Shown here one piece after another: positions 1 through 9,114 of a stretch of DNA of 64,000 nt. Within the stretch, counting starts at the first letter, position 1; every line of letters begins with the position of its first letter. The notes beneath the pieces were generated by a model. That model worked only from the letters and a program-made list of their open reading frames with translations, was not told the origin of the DNA and ran no database searches. The position numbers were made by a program, and so were the translations under genes. Source of the DNA: Bacillus pumilus (GTDB lineage: Bacteria; Bacillota; Bacilli; Bacillales; Bacillaceae); assembly GCF_024498355.1 (NCBI RefSeq), contig NZ_CP101833.1, positions 1,097,001-1,161,000 of the forward strand, in the 5' to 3' direction.

Positions 1-971
1 TGAAGGTGTCAATACTTCTGATGGCAGCCATGCTCATGGTACTCGCCTCATGCAGCAATCAACAGGGAGGACCACCGAAGTCAAATGTGAAGCATATTGG
101 CGTCATGCTGACAGACGATGGTCTTGGTGATCAATCATTTAACGATTCATCATTTAAAGGTTTAGAAAAAGCACGTGACGGGCTTGGCATTGAATTTGAT
201 TATAGAGAAATTGCAGAAACGGATACATACGAAAAAGGACTGGCAGAGCTCGTAAAAGATGGCAATGACCTGATCATCGGTGTAGGCTTCAGTATGCAAG
301 AAGACTTAGAAAAAGTCGCAAAAAAATATCCAAAGAAGCAATTCTTGCTGATTGATGCCGTATCTGAGCTGAAAAATGTGACCTCCGTGACGTTTAAAGA
401 AGAGCAAGGCAGCTATTTAGCAGGGGCACTTGCTGCCATGACAACGAAAAGTGATGTCATTGGATTTGTTGGCGGCGTCGATGCGGATGTCATTCATCGT
501 TTTGAAAAAGGATTTCAAAAAGGTGCCAAATCTGTGAATCCGAAAATCAATATCTTATCCACCTATGCAGGTACATTTAGCGACGCAGGCAAAGGTAGTA
601 AAATTGCCAAAGAAATGATCAAAAAGAAAGCAGATGTTTTATATGCCGCAGCCGGCTATACGGGTGTTGGTGTATTAAAAGAAGCACAATCACAAGGCAA
701 ATATGCAATTGGCGTAGACAGCGATCAGTACTATACGGCTGAGAAAGCTGTGATTTCATCCATGGTCAAAAAAGTCGATGAAGTGGTCTATCAATTCAGC
801 GAACAGCTCGTAAAGAACAATCAAATCAAAAGTGGGCATATCGTCTATGACTTAAGCAATGACGGAATCGATATGGCCAGAATCCGGGTGCTCAAGGATG
901 CTGAGAAATTGACCAAAAAATTAAATGGACTGAAGCAGACGCTTCTGAAAGAAGAGGGGGCAGCATCATGA
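1..971 (+). CDS. BMP-family (nucleoside-type) substrate-binding lipoprotein, 5' end cut
   Basis: The product resembles BmpA/TmpC/Med-type binding lipoproteins, which in ABC systems bind nucleosides on the outer membrane face. The window opens with TG AAG GTG, so the natural start is probably an NTG codon whose first base lies just outside; the mature protein would then be about 322 residues. A hydrophobic signal ends in a lipobox (LASC) with the lipidated cysteine near residue 18. The motif GLGDQSFND near the mature N-terminus and the GFVGG and AAAGYTG segments fit the family. The stop codon overlaps the start of the next gene, a chemoreceptor, in an ATGA arrangement, and no permease or ATPase gene is present. 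I infer that this protein delivers a ligand to the chemoreceptor rather than to an importer. Family assignment is firm; the ligand is unknown. Confidence 0.85.
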   Translation, partial: KVSILLMAAMLMVLASCSNQQGGPPKSNVKHIGVMLTDDGLGDQSFNDSSFKGLEKARDGLGIEFDYREIAETDTYEKGLAELVKDGNDLIIGVGFSMQEDLEKVAKKYPKKQFLLIDAVSELKNVTSVTFKEEQGSYLAGALAAMTTKSDVIGFVGGVDADVIHRFEKGFQKGAKSVNPKINILSTYAGTFSDAGKGSKIAKEMIKKKADVLYAAAGYTGVGVLKEAQSQGKYAIGVDSDQYYTAEKAVISSMVKKVDEVVYQFSEQLVKNNQIKSGHIVYDLSNDGIDMARIRVLKDAEKLTKKLNGLKQTLLKEEGAAS

Positions 972-2617
972 GCTTACGTGTCAAAATCTTGCTCAACTCA
1001 CTCATCTCACTTCTTTTAGCGGTTGGTGTCATCGCCTTTATCATTGTCAGCATGACAAAGATCCAATCATCAAATGAAACAGAAGTTCAAACCTTACTAA
1101 ACGTACAAAAAACGAAGGCGAGCTTTGAAAGTGTCGAACAAGCCATGACCAATTATTCCATGACACTTTCAGATGAACAGCTAGAGGTCGTTCAAACCGA
1201 TATCTCTACAGCAAAAAAACAACTCCAAACGTTAAACAAAAACGCAGGGAATATGAACAAAGAAGCATTAACGAGGTTAAATTCAAAGTTTGACACGTGG
1301 ACCAAGGAAGCGAACAATGCCATTGGTGAAAAAAATGCTTCTGATGCAAGACGTGTGGCAGCAAGAATTGATGGTGTCTTAAACGACGTGCATACGATGA
1401 ATAAAAGAGCACAAGAAGCGTATGAACAAAATCAAGAGAATGCAGCAGAAAATGTGCAGTGGATCATCACAAGTGCGTTAGTCGCAGCCCTCACACTGAT
1501 TGTCATCGCCGTCTTTTTAAATATTGGTTTAACGAGATCCATCGTGACACCAATCAAATCACTCTCCTACCGGGCAAAACAGATTGCAGCAGGAAACCTT
1601 GCTGTGGAGCGGATGGACATCCGGCGTAAGGATGAAATCGGCGGCTTAAATGAATCATTCAATCAAATGACAGATCAGCTGATTAGTCTGATTAAAGAAA
1701 TCAGCAATGTCTCAAGTCAAGTGGAGACATTCTCGATCCAGTTAGATGATGAAAACAAAAAGCTGATGGAATCTGCAAATCAAGTATCTGTCTCGACAGA
1801 CGAAATGGCAAATGGGTCACAAGCCATTTCAGAGGATCTCCAGCATGGCGTTAGCTTGATTGAAAAGATGGATCAGCATGGACGTAAAAATTCCGAACGT
1901 TCACAAACAGTCATCCAAAGTACAGAGGATGCGATAGAAGCAGTGGAAAGTGGAAAGCACACGTTAACAGAAACAAAAACGGCGATTGAAAAAAATACAC
2001 ATGCCACAAGGCAAATCGAGCAGTCGGCAGGAGAATTCACGCAATATGCTAGCGGGATCTCGGCTATGGCCAAAACAGTTTCTGACATTGCGGATCAGAC
2101 AAACTTACTTTCGCTAAATGCGGCGATCGAAGCGGCAAGAGCAGGTGAGGCTGGAAAAGGCTTTGCCGTTGTAGCAGATGAAATTCGTAAGCTTGCCGAC
2201 GAATCATCTAACGCTACAAGACAAATCTTTGATATGGTCAGTCATATTGAAAGAGGCATTCAATCCATTAGTCAAACTGTCAAAGAAGGGGTCAAGCTTT
2301 CTCTTCAGCAGCAGGATGCGATGGACAAAACCTCACACTCCTTTGAAGATATAGAAACAAAAGCACAGCATATTAAAGAAGAAATGGCATGTTTAAATGA
2401 CCAAATTATTCAATCGACAGAGCTTGGCGGACAAGTGCTGCACTCGATTGAAAATATGAGTGCGGTTGTAGAAGAAACAGCAGCAGGCAGTGAAGAAATT
2501 TCTGCCTCGGCCAATGAACAGCTGCAATCGTTCCATCAAATGAACAAACAGGTAGAAGAACTGATGAGTATGACGGCTAGGTTAAATGAAACCGTTCATC
2601 GATTTAAACTTTCATAA
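968..2617 (+). CDS. Methyl-accepting chemotaxis protein
   Basis: This is a membrane chemoreceptor of 549 residues that should signal to the CheA kinase. It has a first membrane segment at about residues 8-29, an extracytoplasmic helical sensor of about 135 residues (four-helix-bundle type), a second membrane segment at about 167-190, a HAMP linker to about 240, and a long coiled-coil signalling domain. The hairpin tip carries the conserved [20 protein letters not shown] segment. Its start codon overlaps the stop of the upstream lipoprotein gene, so the two are translationally coupled. The sensor domain is short and lacks a recognisable ligand pocket, which fits sensing through a partner protein. 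It resembles YvaQ/YoaH-like receptors of B. subtilis, but I cannot assign an orthologue. Confidence 0.93.
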   Translation: MSLRVKILLNSLISLLLAVGVIAFIIVSMTKIQSSNETEVQTLLNVQKTKASFESVEQAMTNYSMTLSDEQLEVVQTDISTAKKQLQTLNKNAGNMNKEALTRLNSKFDTWTKEANNAIGEKNASDARRVAARIDGVLNDVHTMNKRAQEAYEQNQENAAENVQWIITSALVAALTLIVIAVFLNIGLTRSIVTPIKSLSYRAKQIAAGNLAVERMDIRRKDEIGGLNESFNQMTDQLISLIKEISNVSSQVETFSIQLDDENKKLMESANQVSVSTDEMANGSQAISEDLQHGVSLIEKMDQHGRKNSERSQTVIQSTEDAIEAVESGKHTLTETKTAIEKNTHATRQIEQSAGEFTQYASGISAMAKTVSDIADQTNLLSLNAAIEAARAGEAGKGFAVVADEIRKLADESSNATRQIFDMVSHIERGIQSISQTVKEGVKLSLQQQDAMDKTSHSFEDIETKAQHIKEEMACLNDQIIQSTELGGQVLHSIENMSAVVEETAAGSEEISASANEQLQSFHQMNKQVEELMSMTARLNETVHRFKLS

Positions 2618-2620
2618 GAA

Positions 2621-2659
2621 AAGCACCCTTCCCTATATGTTGAGGGAAGGGTGCTTTTT
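2621..2659. terminator. Bidirectional terminator between chemoreceptor and degV genes
   Basis: A perfect 14-bp stem (2621-2634 with 2643-2656) closes an 8-base loop, with a T run on the plus side and an A run on the other side. It can serve both convergent genes and abuts the stop codon of the minus-strand gene. Confidence 0.9.
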
Positions 2660-3515
2660 ATGATGGTTTGCCTGTAAAGAAGATCGCAAGCGTGCTAGGA
2701 CCTGAATGGGACCCGACAGCAGCACCGATGATATGAATATCTATTTCTTTTGGGTGGAATTCGGTTTCGATCAATTGTCTCATGTCTTCTGCAAGTGCAG
2801 GATCATCTCCATGACTAATGCCAACCGTTTGGTTCGACCAGTCCGTTCCGCGCTCTTTCATCAATTCAATAATGCGTTTCAGCAGTTTTTTACGTCCGCG
2901 AATTTTTTCAAGTGGTATCAGTTTTCCATCCTCGACGTGTAAAATGGGTTTAATGCTTAATAAACCGCCAACAAATGCAGAAGCTTTACTGATTCTTCCG
3001 CCTCTTGCTAAATACGATAAATCGTCTACAGTAAAAATATGTTGTAAAGATTCACAAAAATGCTTTACAGACGTTTCAATTTCTTGTATTGTATTTCCGT
3101 CAATGGCAAGTGATTGTGCGTGTTTAACAGCAAGTCCATAGCCAAGTGAAGCACATTTAGAATCAATGATTCGTAAATCGAAATCAGGGTATTCTTCCTT
3201 CACTTCGTTTGCCATCATCACAGCTGTTTGGTATGTACCTGAAAGCTCTGATGAAAAGGCGACATAGATGGCGGACGTATGGGTTTGTGCAACAGAAACA
3301 AAGGCTTCCTTGATTCGGTTTGGTGAAGCTTGTGACGTTTTTGGACTTGCGCCTTGTCTCATCGCATCAAATACTTGTTTTGGTTCAATGGTGATCAAAT
3401 CCTCAAATTCCTGCTCGCCAAGTAACACACGCAGCGGAATGAGTGTCATGTTATGTTCATCATAATAAGAAAGAGGCAGATCAGCAGCACTGTCTGCTAT
3501 GATATGAACAGTCAT
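2658..3515 (-). CDS. yitS: DegV family fatty-acid-binding protein (YitS-like)
   Basis: DegV proteins bind a fatty acid and act as FakB-type partners of the fatty acid kinase FakA, presenting the lipid for phosphorylation. The protein is 285 residues, the usual length. It begins with the two-residue-turn pattern IADSAADLP, has the [11 protein letters not shown] segment that contacts the carboxylate in family members, and the C-terminal [20 protein letters not shown] block. I chose the ATG one codon inside an in-frame TTG because the GAAGGG binding site is then six bases away, against three for TTG. The gene faces the chemoreceptor and is divergent from yitT. The location next to yitT matches yitS of B. 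subtilis. Which fatty acid it prefers cannot be read from the sequence. Confidence 0.88.
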   Translation of the reverse strand: MTVHIIADSAADLPLSYYDEHNMTLIPLRVLLGEQEFEDLITIEPKQVFDAMRQGASPKTSQASPNRIKEAFVSVAQTHTSAIYVAFSSELSGTYQTAVMMANEVKEEYPDFDLRIIDSKCASLGYGLAVKHAQSLAIDGNTIQEIETSVKHFCESLQHIFTVDDLSYLARGGRISKASAFVGGLLSIKPILHVEDGKLIPLEKIRGRKKLLKRIIELMKERGTDWSNQTVGISHGDDPALAEDMRQLIETEFHPKEIDIHIIGAAVGSHSGPSTLAIFFTGKPS

Positions 3516-3573
3516 CAAAATCCCTTCTTTCTAAAAAAATCAGCCATATTTTACATCTTTTTAGCCTAACTAT

Positions 3574-3601
3574 ATCATAGAAATCAACTTTTCGTGTTCA
3601 A
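3574..3601 (-). promoter_or_regulatory. Candidate sigma-A promoter for the DegV gene
   Basis: On the minus strand TTGAAC and TATGAT are separated by 16 bases and sit about 60 bases upstream of the start codon. Assignment is by consensus only. Confidence 0.5.
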
Positions 3602-3654
3602 ATTCTAAATTTTAGGGAAAACCATAGAGAGAATGGTAGTGGAGGAATGACAAC

Positions 3655-4497
3655 ATGTTCATTGGAGAAGCAAAAAAACTCATTGTCGTCGTCATTGGTG
3701 CATTACTCAATGCGATTGGACTGAATTTATTCTTAATCCCAGCTGACGTATATGCGAGCGGTTTTACAGGGGTAGCGCAGCTGTTATCCAGTTTAATCGA
3801 TCAATATGCGCCATTTTATTTATCAACAGGGATCCTATTATTTATTTTAAACATTCCAGTCGGCATTTTAGGCTGGATGAAGGTTGGCCGTTCCTTTACT
3901 TTGTATAGCATTATCAGTGTTGCACTGACGACCATTTTCCTTGGGATTTTACCAGAGACGAGCGTTTCTGAAGATATTTTATTAAATGCTGTGTTTGGCG
4001 GTGTGATTTCTGCACTTGGGATTGGAATCACGCTGAAATACGGGGCATCAACCGGCGGTCTCGATATCCTTGCGATGATTTTAGCAAAATGGAAGGATAA
4101 ACCAGTCGGAACGTATTTCTTCATTTTAAACGGAATCATCATTTTTACAGCAGGATTATTACAAGGTTGGGAGAAAGCATTATATACCCTTGTCACATTA
4201 TATGTGACCACTAGGGTCATTGATGCCATCCATACAAGACACGAGAAGCTGACGGCGATGATTGTGACGAAGAAAGCAGATGAAATCAAAGAAGCTATTT
4301 ATGGAAAAATGGTCAGAGGCATTACGACTGTACCAGCGAAAGGCGCGTTTACCAACGAGCAAAAAGAAATGATGGTGGTTGTTATTACAAGGTATGAGCT
4401 GTATGAACTTGAACAAATTATTAAAGAAGTCGATCCAAAAGCCTTTACGAATATTGTTCAAACAACCAATATTCTTGGGTTTTTCAGACGAGATTAA
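3655..4497 (+). CDS. yitT: YitT family membrane protein (DUF161/DUF2179)
   Basis: This integral membrane protein of 280 residues belongs to the YitT/YqfU/YvjA family, whose function is not established. About six hydrophobic segments fill residues 8-195, with the family motif NLFLIPADVYASGFTG in the first loop and YGASTGGLDI further on. The last 70 residues form the soluble DUF2179 domain, which includes GIT-rich and ITRYEL segments. GGAGG lies 10 bases before ATG. It is divergent from yitS and is followed after 14 bases by the Ipi-like lipoprotein gene, with which it may be co-transcribed. Confidence 0.9.
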   Translation: MFIGEAKKLIVVVIGALLNAIGLNLFLIPADVYASGFTGVAQLLSSLIDQYAPFYLSTGILLFILNIPVGILGWMKVGRSFTLYSIISVALTTIFLGILPETSVSEDILLNAVFGGVISALGIGITLKYGASTGGLDILAMILAKWKDKPVGTYFFILNGIIIFTAGLLQGWEKALYTLVTLYVTTRVIDAIHTRHEKLTAMIVTKKADEIKEAIYGKMVRGITTVPAKGAFTNEQKEMMVVVITRYELYELEQIIKEVDPKAFTNIVQTTNILGFFRRD

Positions 4498-4511
4498 AAG
4501 GTGGGTAGAAG

Positions 4512-4967
4512 ATGAAAAAAGGTGTGGTGCTTCTTCTCGTTCTATTGGTTTTAGCAGCTTGTGGACAACAAAAAAAGGATGAACCAAACAAGGAGGTATC
4601 CGGTCAAATGGGAGAGAAAACGGTTGTACTCACAGTAGACCCCGTCCAAAAAGGTTCTTCGGTTCAATTTAACATGTCACTGAAAAATGAATCAGATCGA
4701 GATATTGAATTTACATTTAACACAAGCCAGAAATTCGAGCTAAGTGTGTATGACGAAAACGGGAATGAACAATACCGCTATTCGAAAGACCGAATGTTCA
4801 CACAGGCCATCCAATCCTTTGTGCTGAAGAAAGATGAGGCGTATGATTTTCAAGATACTTGGTCAAACGGTGTGGAGCCGGGAACGTATGAAGCTGTCGT
4901 CACATTTAAAGGAAAAGCAGAAGGGCTTAAGCAAATCACGGAAAAGAAAACATTCCATGTGAAATAA
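4512..4967 (+). CDS. BsuPI-domain (Ipi-like) proteinase inhibitor, predicted lipoprotein
   Basis: The C-terminal 115 residues resemble the BsuPI domain of Ipi, the B. subtilis inhibitor of the major intracellular serine proteinase; typical elements are the beta strands around FNMSLKNESDRDIEF, the KFELSVYDENG hairpin and the closing PGTYEAVVTFKG. Here the domain is preceded by a signal with the lipobox LAAC, cysteine at residue 17, followed by a charged linker. The predicted product is therefore a 151-residue lipoprotein on the outer membrane face, unlike the intracellular 119-residue Ipi. GGTGGGTAGAAG precedes the start. The position after yitT equals that of ipi in B. subtilis, so orthology with a changed cell location is the simplest reading. 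Inhibitor activity is inferred, not seen. Confidence 0.8.
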   Translation: MKKGVVLLLVLLVLAACGQQKKDEPNKEVSGQMGEKTVVLTVDPVQKGSSVQFNMSLKNESDRDIEFTFNTSQKFELSVYDENGNEQYRYSKDRMFTQAIQSFVLKKDEAYDFQDTWSNGVEPGTYEAVVTFKGKAEGLKQITEKKTFHVK

Positions 4968-4992
4968 GTGCTTCCTGCTTCATGAGAAACAG

Positions 4993-5024
4993 AAAAAGCT
5001 GTCCAGATAGTGGACAGCTTTTTT
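4993..5024. terminator. Bidirectional terminator between the Ipi-like gene and the DUF3813 gene
   Basis: A 13-bp stem AAAAAGCTGTCCA with its complement closes a 5-base loop and carries T runs on both strands. It serves two convergent genes. Confidence 0.9.
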
Positions 5025-5027
5025 ACG

Positions 5028-5219
5028 TTAAAGATCATCAAGCATGTCTTGGAAGGTATGCAGCTGGTTTCTTTCTGCATCTGTAGAGTTGGCAAATGCA
5101 GATGATACGGCATTTTTTGCTCGCTTGACAGCCTGTTGACGCTCTAACCCAGATGAAAATGAAGAAGTAAGGGCTTCTTCAGTAAATGATTTGGCTTGAT
5201 CAAAAAGTTCGTTTCTCAC
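5028..5219 (-). CDS. Small DUF3813-like protein (probably YizC)
   Basis: The product has 63 residues, is soluble and mostly helical, with a conserved-looking QAVKRAKNAVSSAFANST core. It resembles the DUF3813 family, found in Bacillus next to yitU; position suggests it equals YizC. The function is unknown. Translation starts at GTG, whose last two bases are the first two of the stop codon of the 50-residue gene upstream (a GTGA overlap), so the two genes are translationally coupled. No separate ribosome binding site of good quality is needed. The family name is from memory and should be taken as probable. Confidence 0.7.
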   Translation of the reverse strand: MRNELFDQAKSFTEEALTSSFSSGLERQQAVKRAKNAVSSAFANSTDAERNQLHTFQDMLDDL

Positions 5220-5368
5220 AATGAACCTCCAGAAGCATCAGTCTTCATATTTCCCCGGTCCTCCGCCGCTTCTTCAAGTGTGGAACGATACGGAAAACGT
5301 GCGTCATGCAGACTGACAGAATCTTTACCTTGTTGTATAAAGCGTTTCGATTTGCTTCTTTTACCCAT
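5216..5368 (-). CDS. Small basic protein of 50 residues, unknown function
   Basis: Reading the minus strand gives a 50-residue frame beginning MGKRSKSKRFIQQGKDSVSL and ending GGSL. It has a lysine and arginine rich N-terminus followed by an acidic helix-like stretch (TLEEAAEDRG). An AAGGGG site lies 9 bases upstream of ATG, and the stop overlaps the GTG start of the DUF3813 gene. The coupling and the good binding site make it a likely real gene although it is too short for most gene finders. I do not recognise a family. A perfect 16-bp palindrome lies 26 bases upstream of the start. Confidence 0.6.
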   Translation of the reverse strand: MGKRSKSKRFIQQGKDSVSLHDARFPYRSTLEEAAEDRGNMKTDASGGSL

Positions 5369-5394
5369 TCGGAATCCGCCCCTTTACACAAGCT

Positions 5395-5410
5395 GACAGG
5401 TCAACCTGTC
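5395..5410. other. 16-bp palindrome upstream of the two small genes
   Basis: GACAGGT and ACCTGTC flank a central CA. It has no T run on either strand, so it is not a terminator, and it lies where an operator for the small minus-strand pair would be expected. Just upstream on the minus strand CATACTA resembles a forespore sigma-G -10 element, but the spacing to a -35 is poor. Confidence 0.4.
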
Positions 5411-5456
5411 TAACGGTAGTATGCCCGCTTTCTTCGGATATGTATGAATGGAAAAA

Positions 5457-6269
5457 TTAAAGAGAGAAGTAATTCGTTAGGAATTTTGCAATCCCATCTT
5501 GTTCATTCGTATCTGTGACTTCATTTGAGACGCGTTTCACTGCATCAATCCCGTTGCCCATTGCAACGCCGCATCCAGCAAATTCAATCATCTCTAAATC
5601 ATTGTCTTCATCTCCAAATGCCACAATTCGCTCCTTAGGAACCCCGTAATAATCACTGATTTTTTGCAGTCCAACGGCTTTGTTCATGCCTGTTTTAATG
5701 ATTTCAATCACGTGCCACGGAGCGGCCCATCGCCTGTGATCAATTACTTCTGCATGAACATCTGTTAAATAGCTCCGAATGGCTCCGACGTCTTCTTCTT
5801 TTGCATGAATTAAGACGCTCGTCACATTCTCTCCAAGGTTGTTTCTAAGGTCTCCGACAGTAACTTTGTTTGCATTCATATTAAATATATCAATGAGTTT
5901 TTCATCATGATAATGGAAATACAAATCATCGAGCACTTCAGCCAACACATTGTGCACTTTATACTCCTCACTGATGTCCACAAGCTGTTTAACAACTTGA
6001 AGATCAAGTGACGTGTGAAATCTGCCCCATTTTTCATCAAGAGGATGATGGACAAACGCTCCATTAAAGTTCACAATCGGTGAATCAAGCTGTAATTGCT
6101 GATAATAAGGAGAGCTGGAACGAAATGGCCGGCCTGTTGATATACATACATGATGCCCGCTGTCTTTCACTTTTTGAATGACGTCAAGCGTGTGTGTAGA
6201 AATGGTTTTATCATCTTTTAATAACGTGCCATCCAGGTCAAGTGCGATTAGATAAGGTTTAGTCTCCAT
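5457..6269 (-). CDS. yitU: HAD-family phosphatase YitU (Cof type)
   Basis: This 270-residue cytoplasmic hydrolase is a Cof-type member of the HAD superfamily. Motif I is DLDGT at residues 11-15 with the nucleophile and acid aspartates, STGRPF forms motif II, and GDEDNDLEMIEFAGCGVAMGN holds motif IV and the tail signature. The cap domain lies between. In B. subtilis YitU is one of several enzymes able to dephosphorylate 5-amino-6-(5-phospho-D-ribitylamino)uracil, a step of riboflavin synthesis, with YcsE as the main one. The length and position between the small genes and yitV fit that orthologue. It is divergent from yitV. Substrate assignment is from the family, and such enzymes are often promiscuous. 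Confidence 0.87.
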   Translation of the reverse strand: METKPYLIALDLDGTLLKDDKTISTHTLDVIQKVKDSGHHVCISTGRPFRSSSPYYQQLQLDSPIVNFNGAFVHHPLDEKWGRFHTSLDLQVVKQLVDISEEYKVHNVLAEVLDDLYFHYHDEKLIDIFNMNANKVTVGDLRNNLGENVTSVLIHAKEEDVGAIRSYLTDVHAEVIDHRRWAAPWHVIEIIKTGMNKAVGLQKISDYYGVPKERIVAFGDEDNDLEMIEFAGCGVAMGNGIDAVKRVSNEVTDTNEQDGIAKFLTNYFSL

Positions 6270-6406
6270 AAAATCTCCTTTGATCTGTAAGTGATAGGAG
6301 GCAGTTAGTAATGGTGCCTCTTTCTATAGTGTATCTTTATCACATCTTCGTTGTCTACATGTTAAAATAAACAAAGACGGGAATGATAAAGGAGGATTCA
6401 TAGGCT

Positions 6407-7192
6407 GTGATCACCATTGATGAGCAAATTGAACACGATATTCCATTTTTACATATCGTAAAAGCTGAAAATAAAGAAAAACCGCTGCCGCTTGTATTTT
6501 TCATACACGGGTTTACAAGTGCACGTGAGCACAACTTACACTTCGCCTTTCATTTGGCCGAAAAAGGCATGAGAGTCATTTTGCCTGACTGTGCTTATCA
6601 TGGTGTAAGATCAGAAAACCTTAGCTTAGAGGAACTGGCATCAAAGTTCTGGGAAATTGTCCTGAACGAAATTCGTGAAATCGACATACTCAAAACACAT
6701 TTTCAAGCAAAACAATTGATTGAAGCCGATCTGATAGGCGTTGCTGGTACATCTATGGGGGGCATCACGACCTTTGGTGCACTTGCAAAGCATGATTGGA
6801 TTAAAGCAGCTGTCAGCCTGATGGGCAGTCCGAAATATACGACTTTTCTACAGGCACAAATCATGGACATGCGTCACAAAGGTTTCATGAAAGACATCAC
6901 GGACGAAGAGGTCAAACAGCAATTAGACGCACTCCGCCCTTATGATTTAACGCTGCAAATGGATCGATTGAACAAAAGACCGCTGTTATTCTGGCATGCG
7001 GAAAACGACCCTGTTGTCCCTTATCGCCACGCAAAAGCCCTATATGACGAGTTAGCGGCAACCCAATATAAGCAAGACCCGCACCTGATTCGTTTTATCA
7101 CAGATGAACAAGCAGGCCACAAGGTCTCAAGACAAGCGATGTTTGAAACGATTGACTGGTTTGTGACGCACCTGAAAAGCACAAACGTTTAG
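6407..7192 (+). CDS. yitV: Alpha/beta hydrolase YitV
   Basis: A 261-residue soluble alpha/beta hydrolase, probably an esterase. The oxyanion loop is FFIHGFTS (residues 31-38), the nucleophile elbow is GTSMGG with Ser116, an acid candidate lies in WHAENDPVVPY, and the catalytic histidine is in EQAGHKVS. It starts with GTG behind AAAGGAGG, which is five to six bases from a better in-frame choice that does not exist. It is divergent from yitU and followed by yitW with its own weak promoter signal overlapping the stop codon. Its natural substrate is unknown. Confidence 0.85.
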   Translation: MITIDEQIEHDIPFLHIVKAENKEKPLPLVFFIHGFTSAREHNLHFAFHLAEKGMRVILPDCAYHGVRSENLSLEELASKFWEIVLNEIREIDILKTHFQAKQLIEADLIGVAGTSMGGITTFGALAKHDWIKAAVSLMGSPKYTTFLQAQIMDMRHKGFMKDITDEEVKQQLDALRPYDLTLQMDRLNKRPLLFWHAENDPVVPYRHAKALYDELAATQYKQDPHLIRFITDEQAGHKVSRQAMFETIDWFVTHLKSTNV

Positions 7193-7216
7193 CCAAAAGT
7201 AAAAGTACGTTATACT
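7188..7216 (+). promoter_or_regulatory. Candidate promoter for yitW
   Basis: TTTAGC and TATACT are spaced by 17 bases; the -35 element overlaps the yitV stop codon. The -10 is good and the -35 weak. Confidence 0.4.
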
Positions 7217-7238
7217 AGTTGAAAAAGGAGTGGATATC

Positions 7239-7547
7239 ATGGATGAAGCATTGAAAGAAAATATTTTAGGCGCCCTAGAACAGGTGATTGACCCTGAGTT
7301 AAATGTCGACATCGTCAATCTTGGACTTGTCTATGATGTCGATCTTGATGAGAATGGAAAAGCAGATGTCACCATGACCTTAACATCAATGGGTTGTCCT
7401 TTAGCACCAGTTATCGTGGATGAAGTCAAAAAAGCATTAAGCGACCTGCCTGAAGTGAAAGAAACAGAAGTTCACATCGTATGGAATCCGCCTTGGACAC
7501 GAGACAAAATGTCAAGATACGCTAAAATCGCACTTGGTATTCAATAA
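7239..7547 (+). CDS. yitW: MIP18/DUF59 family iron-sulfur assembly-type protein YitW
   Basis: The protein of 102 residues is a DUF59 (SufT/MIP18-like) domain, a family linked to iron-sulfur cluster assembly or carriage. It shows the hallmark IDPELNVDIVNLGLVYDV near residues 15-32, TLTSMGCPLAP with the conserved cysteine, and the closing WNPPWTRDKM. The ATG was chosen because AAAGGAGT lies seven bases upstream; an earlier in-frame GTG falls inside that site. It stands between yitV and a terminator, so it is probably expressed as a short unit. The family is clear; its precise role in Bacillus is inferred. Confidence 0.9.
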   Translation: MDEALKENILGALEQVIDPELNVDIVNLGLVYDVDLDENGKADVTMTLTSMGCPLAPVIVDEVKKALSDLPEVKETEVHIVWNPPWTRDKMSRYAKIALGIQ

Positions 7548-7561
7548 GCACATATGAAAAA

Positions 7562-7597
7562 CGCCTGGTATGAGTTGAACTCGTACCAGGTTTTTTT
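7562..7597 (+). terminator. Terminator after yitW
   Basis: A stem CCTGGTA with TACCAGG, extended by GAGTT and AACTC, is followed by a run of seven T. Confidence 0.85.
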
Positions 7598-7668
7598 ATG
7601 AAAAATTAAGGTGGGGGAGAGAATGGCCTGATATAATGGATGTAATTTTAAAGAACGGAGTACCTATA

Positions 7669-9114
7669 ATGAAACGAAAGTGGATATGGATCGTTCTTTT
7701 CATGGGATATGCTGCTGCATTTTTTGCATCAATCACTATACGTGAAGGTCAAGCACATAAAAGTCAAAATCTTGATGCCTTTACAGATGTCAGTCATCTC
7801 ATGCCTGTCAAAATAAAAAAAGTCGTTCAAGGTAAAGAAATACAGACATTAAAAGAAGTATTAGAAGAAGCAAAAGAGAAACATCTGCCGATTTCAATTG
7901 CCGGAAAGCAGCATAGCATGGGCGGCCACACGTACTATGAAAACGGGATCGTGCTCGATATGACTAAATTCCGCCAGATTTTAGCATTTGATGAAAACAA
8001 GCAGACCATTCGTGTCCAAAGCGGCGCTACATGGGATGATATTCAAAAATTTGTGAACCCATACGGTCTTGCTGTGAAGGTGATGCAATCGCAAAATATC
8101 TTTACGGTTGGAGGGTCATTAAGTGCAAACGCACATGGACGTGACATTCGCTATGGGTCACTCATTGACACAGTTCGGTCCTTCAGACTATTAAAAGCAG
8201 ATGGAGAGATCATCACAGTCAAACCAGATGATGACTTATTCACTGCCGTCATCGGAGGATACGGCCTGTTCGGCGTCATTTTAGATGTTGAGCTTTCGTT
8301 AACGAGGGATGAATTATATAAAATGGAAACAACCTCTCTTGATTATCGTGAATACACCGCTTATTTTCAAAAGCATGTAAAAGACAATAAAGAGGTACGC
8401 ATGCATCTTGCAAGAATCTCAACAGCGAAAAAACACTTTTTGAAAGAGATGTATGTCACCAATTACACCCTCTCTTCTGATCAAGAGATAGAAACATATC
8501 GGGAGCTCAAAGAAGATCAGCTTGTCATGCCCTTAACATTTATGCTCGGCCTTTCGAGAAGATTTGATATGGGGAAAGATCTGCTATGGAATTTGCAAAA
8601 GAAATATTTCCAAAGTCAAAATGGACAGTTGATCACAAGAAACAATGTGATGCGGTCTGATTCTGCATTTTTAGAATATGAAAATGAGTCTGACACTGAT
8701 GTGCTGCAAGAATATTTTGTTCCAGTTGATCGTTTTCGTGCGTATATCGATGAAATGAGAGACCTATTACAACATGAAGAGTTGAATTTAATGAATATCA
8801 CGATACGCTATGTACAAAAAAATGAAAAAGCGGACCTTTCATATGCAAAACAAGATATGTTTGCACTTGTTCTTCTTGTGAATTACGGTTTTGAGAAAGA
8901 AGAAAAGGCAGAAGCGAAGCGGATCATCCGCCAAATGACAGATGTCACCCTGCGGCACCATGGAAGCTATTACTTACCGTACATGCCTTATCAAACAAAG
9001 GCACAAATGAAACGGGCATATCCTAAAACCGATGTATTCTTTCAAAAGAAAAAGCAGGCAGATCCAGATGGCAGGTTTATCAACTATTTTTATGAAAGGT
9101 ACAATACTCAATGA
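7669..9114 (+). CDS. yitY: FAD-linked oxidoreductase YitY (gulonolactone oxidase-like)
   Basis: This is a 481-residue FAD-dependent oxidoreductase of the vanillyl-alcohol oxidase/PCMH type, related to aldonolactone oxidases. A probable signal anchor (residues 4-20) precedes the FAD domain. The PCMH signature appears as [11 protein letters not shown] followed by [13 protein letters not shown] and [36 protein letters not shown] closes the FAD half. The start was placed at the second ATG because ACGGAG precedes it, while an earlier in-frame ATG coincides with a TATAAT promoter-like string and has no binding site. The last bases overlap yitZ (ATGA). In B. subtilis YitY is annotated the same way; the real substrate is not known. 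Confidence 0.83.
   Translation: MKRKWIWIVLFMGYAAAFFASITIREGQAHKSQNLDAFTDVSHLMPVKIKKVVQGKEIQTLKEVLEEAKEKHLPISIAGKQHSMGGHTYYENGIVLDMTKFRQILAFDENKQTIRVQSGATWDDIQKFVNPYGLAVKVMQSQNIFTVGGSLSANAHGRDIRYGSLIDTVRSFRLLKADGEIITVKPDDDLFTAVIGGYGLFGVILDVELSLTRDELYKMETTSLDYREYTAYFQKHVKDNKEVRMHLARISTAKKHFLKEMYVTNYTLSSDQEIETYRELKEDQLVMPLTFMLGLSRRFDMGKDLLWNLQKKYFQSQNGQLITRNNVMRSDSAFLEYENESDTDVLQEYFVPVDRFRAYIDEMRDLLQHEELNLMNITIRYVQKNEKADLSYAKQDMFALVLLVNYGFEKEEKAEAKRIIRQMTDVTLRHHGSYYLPYMPYQTKAQMKRAYPKTDVFFQKKKQADPDGRFINYFYERYNTQ

Noticed and set aside
4993..5024. Hairpin as an attenuator of the Ipi-like gene
   Set aside because: It lies after the gene and has T runs on both strands, so a terminator is the plain explanation.
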